Source of the DNA: Yersinia frederiksenii ATCC 33641
GTDB lineage: Bacteria; Pseudomonadota; Gammaproteobacteria; Enterobacterales; Enterobacteriaceae
DNA length: 64,000 bases
Assembly: GCF_000754805.1 (NCBI RefSeq)
Contig: NZ_KN150731.1
Location: 3,335,886 to 3,399,885 of the forward strand
Direction of reading: 5' to 3'
Shown here in pieces: positions 32,571-42,484 of the stretch (position 1 is the first letter of the stretch; every line of letters starts with the position of its first letter). Under the pieces are notes generated by a model that did not search any database, had not been told where the DNA came from, and saw only the letters and a list, made by a program, of their open reading frames with translations. The translations under genes were made by a program, and so were the position numbers.

Positions 32571-33956
32571 ATGCGCATTCACATATTAGGTATCTGCGGC
32601 ACTTTTATGGGCGGTCTGGCAATGCTCGCCCGTTCATTAGGGCATGAAGTGACGGGATCGGATGCTAACGTGTATCCACCGATGAGCACACTGTTGGAGA
32701 ATCAAGGGATCGACTTGATCCAAGGCTATGATCCCGCACAACTGAATCCGGCGCCAGATTTAGTCATCATCGGCAATGCCATGACCCGTGGTAATCCTTG
32801 TGTTGAAGCAGTGCTAGAACAGGGCATCCCTTATGTCTCCGGCCCACAATGGCTACATGACCATGTGTTGCCAGAGCGTTGGGTATTAGCTGTCGCCGGT
32901 ACCCACGGTAAAACCACCACTGCCGGGATGGTAGCCTGGATTCTGGAAGCTTGCGGTTATGAACCCGGTTTTGTGATTGGTGGTGTGCCGGGAAATTTTG
33001 ATGTTTCAGCCCGGTTGGGCAATAGCCCATTCTTTGTGATTGAAGCTGATGAATATGATTGCGCCTTCTTTGATAAGCGCTCCAAATTTGTTCATTACAG
33101 CCCAAGAACCTTGATCATGAATAATCTTGAGTTTGATCATGCTGATATCTTTGATGATCTGAAGGCGATCCAGAAGCAATTCCACCATCTGGTCCGTATT
33201 GTCCCAGGTCAAGGCAAAATCATTGTTCCGGATAATGACAATCATCTCAAGCAAGTCATGGCGATGGGGTGCTGGAGTGAACAAGAGCTGGTCGGTGAAA
33301 CCGGCAGTTGGTTTGCTCGTAAAGTATCGACTGATGCCAGTGTCTATGAAGTGCTTCTCGATAATGAATTGGTAGGCGAGGTCAGTTGGTCACTGGTGGG
33401 CGAGCATAATATGCATAATGGCTTGATGGCCATTGCTGCTGCCCGCCATGTGGGGGTTTTGCCAGCTGATGCTTGTCGGGTTTTGGGTGAATTTATTAAC
33501 GCCCGCCGCCGTCTAGAACTTCGCGGTGAAGCGCATGGGGTGACTGTTTATGATGATTTTGCTCATCATCCAACCGCCATCCTTGCCACGCTGGCGGCAC
33601 TGCGCAGCAAAGTGGGTGGGACTGCACGAATCCTGGCAGTACTGGAGCCTCGCTCTAACACGATGAAACTGGGGCTCTGTAAAAATGAGCTGGCACCGTC
33701 ATTAGGTCGTGCAGATGAAGTATTTTTGTTCCAGCCGCAACACATTCCTTGGCAAGTTGTGGAAGTCGCAGAAGCTTGTATTCAGCCCGCGCATTGGAGT
33801 GCTGATATTGATACGTTGGTTGAGATGATCGTGAAGACCGCTCAACCCGGTGATCATATTCTGGTTATGAGTAACGGTGGTTTTGGTGGGATTCACGATA
33901 AGCTATTGGCTGCTTTAAGTAAAAAAGCGGAGCAAGACGCTCAACCTCAGGATTAA
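32571..33956 (+). CDS. mpl: UDP-MurNAc L-alanyl-gamma-D-glutamyl-meso-diaminopimelate ligase (murein tripeptide ligase)
   Basis: 461 residues. Attaches recycled murein tripeptide directly to UDP-MurNAc, saving peptidoglycan turnover products. Mur-ligase architecture: N-terminal Rossmann domain (MRIHILGICGTFMGGLA), ATP P-loop AGTHGKTTTAG (about residue 108), central domain with VIEADEYDCAFFDKRSKF, and C-terminal domain with YDDFAHHPTAI and EPRSNTMK. No signal peptide. Shares the intergenic region with divergent fbp. Confidence 0.97.
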   Translation: MRIHILGICGTFMGGLAMLARSLGHEVTGSDANVYPPMSTLLENQGIDLIQGYDPAQLNPAPDLVIIGNAMTRGNPCVEAVLEQGIPYVSGPQWLHDHVLPERWVLAVAGTHGKTTTAGMVAWILEACGYEPGFVIGGVPGNFDVSARLGNSPFFVIEADEYDCAFFDKRSKFVHYSPRTLIMNNLEFDHADIFDDLKAIQKQFHHLVRIVPGQGKIIVPDNDNHLKQVMAMGCWSEQELVGETGSWFARKVSTDASVYEVLLDNELVGEVSWSLVGEHNMHNGLMAIAAARHVGVLPADACRVLGEFINARRRLELRGEAHGVTVYDDFAHHPTAILATLAALRSKVGGTARILAVLEPRSNTMKLGLCKNELAPSLGRADEVFLFQPQHIPWQVVEVAEACIQPAHWSADIDTLVEMIVKTAQPGDHILVMSNGGFGGIHDKLLAALSKKAEQDAQPQD

Positions 33957-33963
33957 ACCGGAT

Positions 33964-33989
33964 AAAAAAAGCCCCCGCAGAGCGGGGGT
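33964..33989 (-). terminator. Terminator in the mpl / yhcN-like interval
   Basis: CCCCCGC / GCGGGGG with a three-base loop. The T run (CTTTTTTT) follows on the minus strand only, so it is better suited to stop leftward transcripts from the DUF1471 genes than rightward mpl transcripts. Confidence 0.7.
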
Positions 33990-34190
33990 AAAAGGGTTCG
34001 TCGGATAGACGACGAGGGATTATGCTGTCGTGGTGCTGACGTTCCCCAAAGGGCTCCATCAAGACCTTGTTTCAATCAATACTCTATTCAATATGCTGAA
34101 AATGAATGTTTCAACCGATTGGATAAACCATCGTGTGCGAAAGTATGCCCCTCTGAATGGGGCATTTACTTTCATGCTTATTACTTAGCT

Positions 34191-34454
34191 TTATTTGTAA
34201 ATCTTCGCAGTGGCATGCCAGCCATTATTATCATTTATACCAATGATTTTGTAAGCGGTAGCGCCTTTACTGTCTGCTTTATCTGCGATTGCCTGTTCAA
34301 TATCAGAAGGGGCACCAGTAATGCCGCTAACACTGATAGCACCTAAATCAGTCATTTTGCTGGCTTGAGCAGCATTAATTGATTCCGCGGCTTGAGCACC
34401 GAAAGCAACAACAGAAAGTAGGCTAAGAGCCGTCAGAGTCGTTTTGATTTTCAT
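34191..34454 (-). CDS. YhcN-like periplasmic DUF1471 protein (copy 2)
   Basis: 87 residues. Signal peptide MKIKTTLTALSLLSVVAFGAQA, then a DUF1471 domain (ADKADSKGATAYKIIGI, ending HATAKIYK). Very similar in length and sequence to its upstream neighbour at 34596 and to E. coli YhcN, which also lies next to argR. DUF1471 proteins respond to acid, peroxide, cytoplasmic pH or metal stress, with roles in biofilm. GAGGAAA precedes the ATG. A hairpin ATGCCCC / GGGGCAT (34145-34165) follows. The 141-base gap to the other copy could hold its own promoter. Confidence 0.85.
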   Translation of the reverse strand: MKIKTTLTALSLLSVVAFGAQAAESINAAQASKMTDLGAISVSGITGAPSDIEQAIADKADSKGATAYKIIGINDNNGWHATAKIYK

Positions 34455-34595
34455 GATTTTTCCTCAATAGTTCACAACAACCCAAAAGTGCTTATCATGG
34501 ATTTTGATACTTTCAGTTTGTTGTTTTTACTGGTTATTTAATTCGAATTTCGATGTTGTCTTACACATCTATTGCCAATAGTGGCGAGCAAAGAC

Positions 34596-34859
34596 TTACT
34601 GGTAAATCTCGGCGGTGGCGTGCCAGTTATTATCTGCGCGTGCTTCGATAACTTTATACGCTTTTGCACCCATAGCATCGGCTTTATCAGACAGAGCCTG
34701 ACGAATATCAGATGGTGCGCCGTTGATACCACTAACCGTAATCGTGCCCATGGGTTTCAAGTTAGCGGCTTGATTATCATTGATGGAATCCGCTGCAAAA
34801 ACGCCAAATGACAGTGCAGATAGAATACTAATGGTTGCGATAGTAGTTTTAACGTTCAT
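34596..34859 (-). CDS. yhcN: YhcN-like periplasmic DUF1471 protein (copy 1)
   Basis: 87 residues, signal peptide MNVKTTIATISILSALSFGVFA, DUF1471 domain ending WHATAEIYQ. Of the two copies this is the closer to E. coli YhcN in the C-terminal half (VIEARADNNWHATAE). It lies behind argR, the expected yhcN position. A CRP-like palindrome lies about 38-59 bases upstream of the start (34897-34918). The pair with the 34191 gene looks like a tandem duplication that has since diverged. Confidence 0.87.
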   Translation of the reverse strand: MNVKTTIATISILSALSFGVFAADSINDNQAANLKPMGTITVSGINGAPSDIRQALSDKADAMGAKAYKVIEARADNNWHATAEIYQ

Positions 34860-34896
34860 GTTATGGCCTCTATTTATTCTTTTATCACTTCACAGG

Positions 34897-34918
34897 AAGT
34901 GTGATTTGCGTCACGAAA
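34897..34918. promoter_or_regulatory. Candidate CRP-binding site upstream of yhcN
   Basis: TGTGA, six bases, TCACG, flanked by AAG and AAA: one mismatch from the TGTGA-N6-TCACA consensus, with A/T flanks. It is close to the start of the gene at 34859, so it would lie near or over its promoter. The rest of 34860-35286 is AT-rich and gene-free. Confidence 0.5.
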
Positions 34919-35286
34919 ATGAGTATACATCTAGTAACTGAGAATATTAATAGCTCACTAATAATATTTAACGTCACTTTATCGTTAGTTACTATTTTTT
35001 AAGAACGAAAAGGAATAAAAAGTGGTTAAAAAACAGCATAATTTAGTGAAAGTGTAATGATTTCAAAGAGATGTTTATTTTTAACCAAAAGTGCGAAATA
35101 GAATGGTAGTTTTGACCATCTACAGGGAAAAGGCAGTGCTATCGGGTGGGTTTAAAAAAGAAAAGCAGTGATATTCTCTATTTTATTCGAAAGGTGGGGT
35201 ATCTCTGTGGGGTTTAGGGAGCAAATGCGGCATATCATCATATATAGATATAGCCGCATCTTGAAATCAGATAGTCAGGCGCGAGA

Positions 35287-35760
<474 letters not shown>

Positions 35761-35785
35761 TTATGCCCTGAGCAGTCAATAGTAA

Positions 35786-35823
35786 ATGGGATTATTATGC
35801 ATTTAAATGAATTTTTATTCAAC
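35786..35823. promoter_or_regulatory. Pair of ARG boxes (argR operator)
   Basis: Box at 35806-35823 contains the perfect palindrome TGAATTTTTATTCA. A weaker box (35786-35803, GGATTATTATGCA core) is separated from it by two bases. ARG boxes normally come in pairs with three bases between them; a two-base spacing is known for the argR control region of E. coli. They lie 29-66 bases ahead of the argR start. Confidence 0.8.
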
Positions 35824-36221
35824 ATGACTATGAAGTATTGGCGATAAAAGCACTGATATCAAGGTGTATTGGAATTTTAACATCATCTTACTGTTACGAT
35901 TATGCTAAATCAGCCTTTTATTAGTATTCGGTATTGGTAACCAAAATGTTATTAAAATGATGTTGTTCTGATGTAACAGAAGGGTGTAATGTAACCGCCG
36001 ATTAACCTGTCATGAATACTTCAGTAAATTTTAGAATAATGTGCGCTATATCATTAATGAATAAGCGATTTACTCTAAAATACAGGATCATTATGCGCCT
36101 TTTTGATGCGTGATATCTCAATCTGACTGTTAATAGATTGTGTTTAAAATCGCAATAAATTAAGGTGCGTAAATAGATGAATTCACGGCAAATTTAAATT
36201 AAATATAATAAGGAGTATAGG
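35824..36221 (+). promoter_or_regulatory. Upstream region of mdh
   Basis: About 400 AT-rich bases, no gene. It should carry the mdh promoter(s), possibly several, because E. coli mdh is controlled by carbon source and oxygen. I could not fix a promoter or CRP/ArcA site with confidence. Confidence 0.4.
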
Positions 36222-37157
36222 ATGAAAGTTGCAGTTCTCGGTGCCGCTGGTGGTATCGGCCAGGCCCTCGCTCTTCTACTCAAGACCCAGCTTCCTTCAG
36301 GTTCAGACCTCTCATTATATGATATCGCGCCAGTGACTCCCGGTGTCGCGGTTGACCTGAGCCATATCCCTACAGCGGTTAATATTAAAGGTTTCAGCGG
36401 CGAAGATGCTACTCCAGCACTGCAAGGGGCAGATATTGTTCTGATTTCTGCTGGTGTTGCTCGTAAGCCAGGCATGGATCGTTCAGACCTGTTCAATGTG
36501 AATGCGGGTATTGTCCGTAATCTGGTTGAGCAAATCGCGCGTACTTGCCCGAAAGCGCTAATCGGTATCATCACTAACCCGGTCAATACCACGGTAGCTA
36601 TCGCTGCAGAAGTACTGAAAAAAGCCGGTGTTTACGATAAGAATAAATTATTTGGTATCACCACACTGGATACCATTCGCTCTAACACTTTCGTTGCTGA
36701 ACTGAAAGGGAAGCAACCTCAGGATATCGAAGTGCCGGTTATTGGTGGTCACTCTGGCGTGACTATCTTGCCATTGTTGTCACAAATCCCAGGTATCAGC
36801 TTCACAGAGCAAGAAGTGGCCGATTTAACTAAACGTATCCAGAATGCGGGTACTGAAGTTGTTGAAGCAAAAGCCGGTGGCGGATCTGCGACTCTGTCTA
36901 TGGGGCAGGCTGCGGCACGTTTTGGTCTTTCTTTGGTTCGTGCTCTGCAAGGCGAAAGCAATGTTGTTGAGTGCTCTTACGTTGAAGGCGATGGCAAGTA
37001 TGCCCGCTTCTTTGCTCAACCAATTCTGTTGGGCAAAAACGGTGTGGCTGAACGTAAAGACATTGGCAAACTGAGTGCTTTTGAACAACAGGCACTGGAC
37101 AGCATGCTTGATGTATTACATAACGATATCAAATTGGGCGAAGAGTTCGTCAAATAA
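36222..37157 (+). CDS. mdh: Malate dehydrogenase (NAD)
   Basis: 311 residues. Oxidises malate to oxaloacetate in the TCA cycle. NAD-binding GAAGGIGQ near residue 7-14, substrate-binding arginines in [19 protein letters not shown] and NPVNTT, catalytic His in [10 protein letters not shown] (about residue 177). Length is typical of enterobacterial Mdh (312). AAGGAG lies nine bases before the ATG. Followed by a hairpin at 37200. Confidence 0.98.
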   Translation: MKVAVLGAAGGIGQALALLLKTQLPSGSDLSLYDIAPVTPGVAVDLSHIPTAVNIKGFSGEDATPALQGADIVLISAGVARKPGMDRSDLFNVNAGIVRNLVEQIARTCPKALIGIITNPVNTTVAIAAEVLKKAGVYDKNKLFGITTLDTIRSNTFVAELKGKQPQDIEVPVIGGHSGVTILPLLSQIPGISFTEQEVADLTKRIQNAGTEVVEAKAGGGSATLSMGQAAARFGLSLVRALQGESNVVECSYVEGDGKYARFFAQPILLGKNGVAERKDIGKLSAFEQQALDSMLDVLHNDIKLGEEFVK

Positions 37158-37199
37158 CATATATCTCTAAGTTGTTTGATGTCGCAGTGGCTTTTTGTT

Positions 37200-37240
37200 C
37201 ACCTGAATCACTGACTAAGGTTAATGATTCAGGTGTCTTG
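37200..37240 (+). terminator. Long hairpin after mdh
   Basis: CACCTGAATCA and TGATTCAGGTG form an 11-pair stem with a 14-base loop; only TCTTG follows, so it may stabilise the mdh mRNA end rather than terminate. Confidence 0.55.
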
Positions 37241-37330
37241 CCATAGCGCTAATGACTTGGGCATAGAAAGTTATAATAAAGAGTATGACCATTACAGAAG
37301 GCGAAAGTGACCTCTGAAAATGGCCTCATC

Positions 37331-37363
37331 AACCGCCGACGTTATTTATCGGCGGTTTTTTTA
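37331..37363. terminator. Terminator between mdh and sfsB
   Basis: AACCGCCGA / TCGGCGGTT stem with loop CGTTATTTA-type and seven T on the plus strand. Its end touches the sfsB stop codon, so it may also limit sfsB transcripts. Confidence 0.85.
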
Positions 37364-37636
37364 TGCCGGTACATTGACCTGACGTATCCTTACTTTTCGG
37401 TCAAGAAGAGCCCCTGTTTTCGCATCAAAATAGCGTGTTGGCCAGATTTCAGAAGGGTGAATGTCCAGGCACTCGGCAATCAGCCATTCCCCTTTAGGCC
37501 AAGGACGTGTCAACGCATTGGCCAATGTGGATGAACTTAGGCCCGCTTTTCGAGAGAGGGCCGCCAGTGTAGTGTCTTTCTTACGTAGCGCAGCAATGAT
37601 GTCGGCTGGATGCCAATCCGATTTCCTTAAAATCAT
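37361..37636 (-). CDS. sfsB: SfsB/Nlp, Ner-like DNA-binding regulator
   Basis: 91 residues. Helix-turn-helix protein of the Ner family (PF13693 type): DWHPADIIAALRKKDTTLAALSRKAGLSSSTLANALTRPWPKGEWLIAE is the DNA-binding region. Ner is the negative regulator of early transcription in phage Mu; the chromosomal homologue Nlp/SfsB of E. coli influences maltose genes when overproduced and lies near ispB, as here. It is divergent from another Mu-type DNA-binding gene (37820). Murein gene murA, next to sfsB in E. coli, is not present here. Confidence 0.9.
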   Translation of the reverse strand: MILRKSDWHPADIIAALRKKDTTLAALSRKAGLSSSTLANALTRPWPKGEWLIAECLDIHPSEIWPTRYFDAKTGALLDRKVRIRQVNVPA

Positions 37637-37685
37637 CTTTAATCCTTTTTTTTTCTAAGCAGCTGACGTGTTAGTGATATAAATA

Positions 37686-37709
37686 ACGGTACATTGTTAA
37701 TCGTACTGT
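37686..37709. promoter_or_regulatory. Inverted repeat between sfsB and the Mu-repressor-like gene
   Basis: ACGGTAC at 37686 and GTACTGT at 37703 form a 7-bp inverted repeat with one mismatch, centred between the two divergent regulator genes. The interval (37637-37819) is AT-rich. A possible shared operator; the evidence is only symmetry and position. Confidence 0.4.
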
Positions 37710-37819
37710 GAACATAAAGTAATCATTTAGAAGCATAGTAACATTTATTTTCTGAAAAATTTTAAATGTTTTCTAAATATTCCTTTTTTGTGTCACAACG
37801 CATATTAGGAAGCAACACC

Positions 37820-38167
37820 ATGAAAAAAGAGTGGTTTGCCGCTAAGGAATTGGCAGGTCTTGATGGGTTACCGTCATCACCACAAGGAGTAAACCTCATG
37901 GCTAAACGTGAGGGCTGGGAACAGCGTCGTCGCCGTGGCGTTCAGGGAAAGGCGGTTGAGTATCATATTGAGAGTTTACCAACCACCATATTGAATTCAT
38001 TACAGTTAAGAGAAGATCCCGCCAAGTATACACCGACGCGACAAGACCCACTGTCCCTATGGGTTGAAGCGTATTATCGTTTTACCGAGGCAGAAAGGGA
38101 GCAGGTCATTACGTTTATTTTTCGCGAGGGTGCTAAAAGCCTTATAGAGCGACTTAAGACTGATTAG
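37820..38167 (+). CDS. Mu-type DNA-binding protein (MuA/Mu-repressor N-terminal domain)
   Basis: 115 residues from ATG 37820 (MKKEWFAAKELAGLDGLPSSP), preceded by AGGAAGC. Residues 1-60 match the winged-helix DNA-binding domain shared by Mu transposase and Mu repressor (WFAAKELAGLDGLP, GVNLMAKREGWEQRRRRGVQGKAVEYHIESLP). The rest (about 70-115) is a short helical segment ending REGAKSLIERLKTD; there is no transposase catalytic domain. It is therefore a stand-alone regulator, not a transposase. An upstream in-frame ATG at 37766 is less likely. Function unknown. Confidence 0.82.
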   Translation: MKKEWFAAKELAGLDGLPSSPQGVNLMAKREGWEQRRRRGVQGKAVEYHIESLPTTILNSLQLREDPAKYTPTRQDPLSLWVEAYYRFTEAEREQVITFIFREGAKSLIERLKTD

Positions 38168-38279
38168 TGCGATCCAGTGGGAGCAATAATCAGCTCTCAC
38201 CTTTCATAAACTAAAGTCGATATAATCTACAAAAAGGTTGAAATATTAATGGGTTGGCGCTGGATGGTGTTGGATTTGT

Positions 38280-38318
38280 TAACCAAAAGGAAAACTCGGG
38301 CACTTATGCCAGAGTTTC
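38280..38318 (-). terminator. Terminator of ispB
   Basis: Reading leftward, GGAAACTC / GAGTTTTCC closes a hairpin followed by TTTTGG, 12 bases after the ispB stop. Confidence 0.75.
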
Positions 38319-38329
38319 CTAATGTTTTC

Positions 38330-39301
38330 TTAAAATGAGCGTTGTACTGCAATATGCGCTAATCCCTCTAGGGCTTGACGATAATCGCTATCAGGTAAAA
38401 TCTGTAATGAAGCAATGGCTTTGTCCGCTTCTTCCTCAGCACGCTGGCGGGTATAGTCCAAAGAGCCGCACTGTTGCATTGCCAGCAATACAGGTTCAAG
38501 TAAATGACGGCCATTACCCTGTTCAATTGCTTGTCGAATCATCGCGGTTTGCTCTGGTGTGCCATTATGCATGGCATGCAGTAACGGCAGCGTCGGTTTG
38601 CCTTCGTTGAGGTCATCACCGGTATTTTTACCCAAAGTGGTGCCATCAGAGCTGTAATCCAGCAAGTCATCAATAAGCTGAAAAGCGGTACCCAGATAAC
38701 GACCATAGTTCTGTAATGCCAGCTCCTGCTCTTCACTGGCATCTGCCAGCACGGCAGCAGATTGCGATGCTGCCTCGAATAGGCGCGCCGTTTTGCTATA
38801 GATGACCTGCATATAGTTTTCTTCAGTGATGTCAGGATTGTTGCAGTTCATGAGCTGCAAAACTTCACCTTCAGCAATAACGTTAGTTGCTGCCGCCATC
38901 AACGTAAGGACACGCAGTGATTCAAGGCTGGTCATCATTTGGAATGAGCGTGTATAGATGTAATCGCCCACCAGTACACTGGCAGCATTGCCAAATGCAG
39001 CATTAGCAGTGGCTTTACCACGGCGCATATCTGATTCATCGACCACATCATCGTGCAGCAGAGTCGCCGTATGGATAAATTCAATCAATGCTGCGACCGT
39101 GATATGTTTATTGCCTTGATAATTCAGTGCACGGGCGACCAAAACAGCAATCATTGGACGGATTCGTTTTCCACCGCCACTGATAATGTAATGGCCCAAC
39201 TGATTGATAAGGACAACATCCGAGTTCAACTGGTCGAGAATTGTTGTGTTTACTGCCGCCATATCTGGCGCGGTTAACTCGATAATCTTTTCTAGGTTCA
39301 T
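38330..39301 (-). CDS. ispB: Octaprenyl diphosphate synthase
   Basis: 323 residues. Builds the C40 side chain of ubiquinone and menaquinone from farnesyl diphosphate and isopentenyl diphosphate. Both aspartate-rich metal motifs are intact: LLHDDVVDESDMRRG (first) and QLIDDLLDYSSD (second), with GGGKRIRP near the N-terminus. Divergent from rplU-rpmA as in E. coli. Essential in E. coli. Confidence 0.97.
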   Translation of the reverse strand: MNLEKIIELTAPDMAAVNTTILDQLNSDVVLINQLGHYIISGGGKRIRPMIAVLVARALNYQGNKHITVAALIEFIHTATLLHDDVVDESDMRRGKATANAAFGNAASVLVGDYIYTRSFQMMTSLESLRVLTLMAAATNVIAEGEVLQLMNCNNPDITEENYMQVIYSKTARLFEAASQSAAVLADASEEQELALQNYGRYLGTAFQLIDDLLDYSSDGTTLGKNTGDDLNEGKPTLPLLHAMHNGTPEQTAMIRQAIEQGNGRHLLEPVLLAMQQCGSLDYTRQRAEEEADKAIASLQILPDSDYRQALEGLAHIAVQRSF

Positions 39302-39458
39302 TGTTATATTCAGCTGTTTTTCTCTTTAACTGCGATGAGATTACCGCCCACATTATTACATGACGTTCCCTGAGACTATGATTGTACTTGAAAAATCTAT
39401 CAAATAAACGAGATGTAAGAAACTGTGCTTTTTTTCTTCTCTTGAGCTGATTATATAC

Positions 39459-39487
39459 TTGTCATTCACAACATTTTTGCGTAGAAT
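39459..39487 (+). promoter_or_regulatory. Promoter of rplU-rpmA
   Basis: TTGTCA (39459-39464), 17 bases, TAGAAT (39482-39487): close to the sigma-70 consensus with ideal spacing. Start of transcription would be near 39494, giving a leader of about 65 bases with the hairpin at 39513-39543. Confidence 0.8.
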
Positions 39488-39503
39488 TCGCGCCCTATTG
39501 TGA

Positions 39504-39872
<369 letters not shown>

Positions 39873-39891
39873 GATTTAGGAGAGCGGATAA

Positions 39892-40149
<258 letters not shown>

Positions 40150-40175
40150 GTTTTTCGCGTCCTGTAAATAGATGT

Positions 40176-40206
40176 AAGCCCTGCAATTTCGTTGCGGGGC
40201 TTTTTA
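40176..40206 (+). terminator. Terminator after rpmA
   Basis: AAGCCCTGCAA / TTGCGGGGCTT hairpin then TTT. Probably leaky, since yhbE and obgE follow closely. Confidence 0.85.
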
Positions 40207-40235
40207 CATTTCTGGGTTAACCCCCCTGGTAAAAA

Positions 40236-41195
40236 ATGGATACGAAGCAGCAGGCTGGTTTAGGTATTTTTTTGGCACTAACCACTGCCGTATTCTGGGG
40301 TGCCTTGCCGATTGCAATGAAGCAAGTGCTCGACGTTATGGAGCCTTATACCATTGTTTGGTATCGCTTTATGATGGCAGCTATCGGCTTGGGGATTATT
40401 CTGGCTTCGCGTCGTCAGTTGCCCTCTCTTAAACTTTTTCGCCAACGTCGCTGGTTGGTATTACTGATCATTGCGACCTGTGGCTTGCTGGGGAATTTCA
40501 TCTTCTTCAGCTCATCATTACAATATCTTAGTCCGACGACATCTCAGGTTATCGGGCAGCTTTCACCGGTTGGGATGATGGTTGCCAGTGTCCTGATTTT
40601 AAAGGAGCGGATGCGCATCACCCAAGTTATTGGCGCGGGTATGTTGATTTGCGGCCTGCTGTTATTTTTTAACACCAGTTTGCATGAAATCTTTACTCGG
40701 TTGACGGATTACACTCTTGGTGTGGTATTAGGCATCTGTGCGGCGGTTGTCTGGGTCAGTTATGGTGTTGCCCAGAAGGTGCTATTAAGACGTATGGCAT
40801 CGCAACAAATCTTATTATTGTTGTACACTTTATGTGCAATAGCACTGTTCCCATTCGCGAAGCCAGCCGTTATTTTGCAGCTAAATGGGTGGCAACTTGC
40901 CTGTTTACTGTTCTGCGGGGTTAACACTCTGGTGGGTTACGGTGCTTTGGCTGAAGCCATGGCGCGCTGGCAGGCAGCGCAGGTAAGCGCTCTCGTCACA
41001 TTGACGCCGCTGTTTACCTTGTTTTTTTCAATTTTATTGGCGCAGATCTTGCCAGATATGTTCGCCGCACCCTCCCTCAATTTTGTGGGATACGTCGGCG
41101 CATTCGTGGTAGTGGCAGGTGCAATGTTTTCCGCAATTGGACACCGTTGGTGGCCACGTCGGACAGAAATAAATCGGGTTGCTCCGCAAAAATAG
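40236..41195 (+). CDS. yhbE: YhbE, EamA/DMT-family inner-membrane transporter
   Basis: 319 residues with ten predicted hydrophobic segments in two EamA repeats (about 10-145 and 155-300); for example LGIFLALTTAVFWGALPIAM and VLGICAAVVWVSYGVAQ open the two halves. Drug/metabolite transporter superfamily; the substrate is unknown. Located between rpmA and obgE as in E. coli, and probably co-transcribed with obgE (31 bases apart). Confidence 0.92.
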   Translation: MDTKQQAGLGIFLALTTAVFWGALPIAMKQVLDVMEPYTIVWYRFMMAAIGLGIILASRRQLPSLKLFRQRRWLVLLIIATCGLLGNFIFFSSSLQYLSPTTSQVIGQLSPVGMMVASVLILKERMRITQVIGAGMLICGLLLFFNTSLHEIFTRLTDYTLGVVLGICAAVVWVSYGVAQKVLLRRMASQQILLLLYTLCAIALFPFAKPAVILQLNGWQLACLLFCGVNTLVGYGALAEAMARWQAAQVSALVTLTPLFTLFFSILLAQILPDMFAAPSLNFVGYVGAFVVVAGAMFSAIGHRWWPRRTEINRVAPQK

Positions 41196-41226
41196 CAGCC
41201 CGGTGAATGAGTTACGGAGAAAGTAA

Positions 41227-42399
<1,173 letters not shown>

Positions 42400-42439
42400 G
42401 TCCCACTGCGGTTATTCATCAATAAAGTAAGTTTTGAAC

Positions 42440-42472
42440 AAGGGCTGCCATTCGTGGTGGCCCTTTTGTTTA
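42440..42472 (+). terminator. Terminator after obgE
   Basis: AAGGGCTGCCA / TGGTGGCCCTT with TTCG loop, then TTGTTT. Confidence 0.8.
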
Positions 42473-42484
42473 ATCTGCTGATAT

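Noticed and set aside
34119-34346. Plus-strand frame of 75 codons opposite the second yhcN-like gene
   Set aside because: Antisense to a clear signal-peptide protein; no start signal or similarity.
37820-38167. Mu transposase fragment
   Set aside because: The domain is intact with its own start, ribosome binding site and stop, and has no degraded catalytic remnant after it; it is better read as a small DNA-binding protein.
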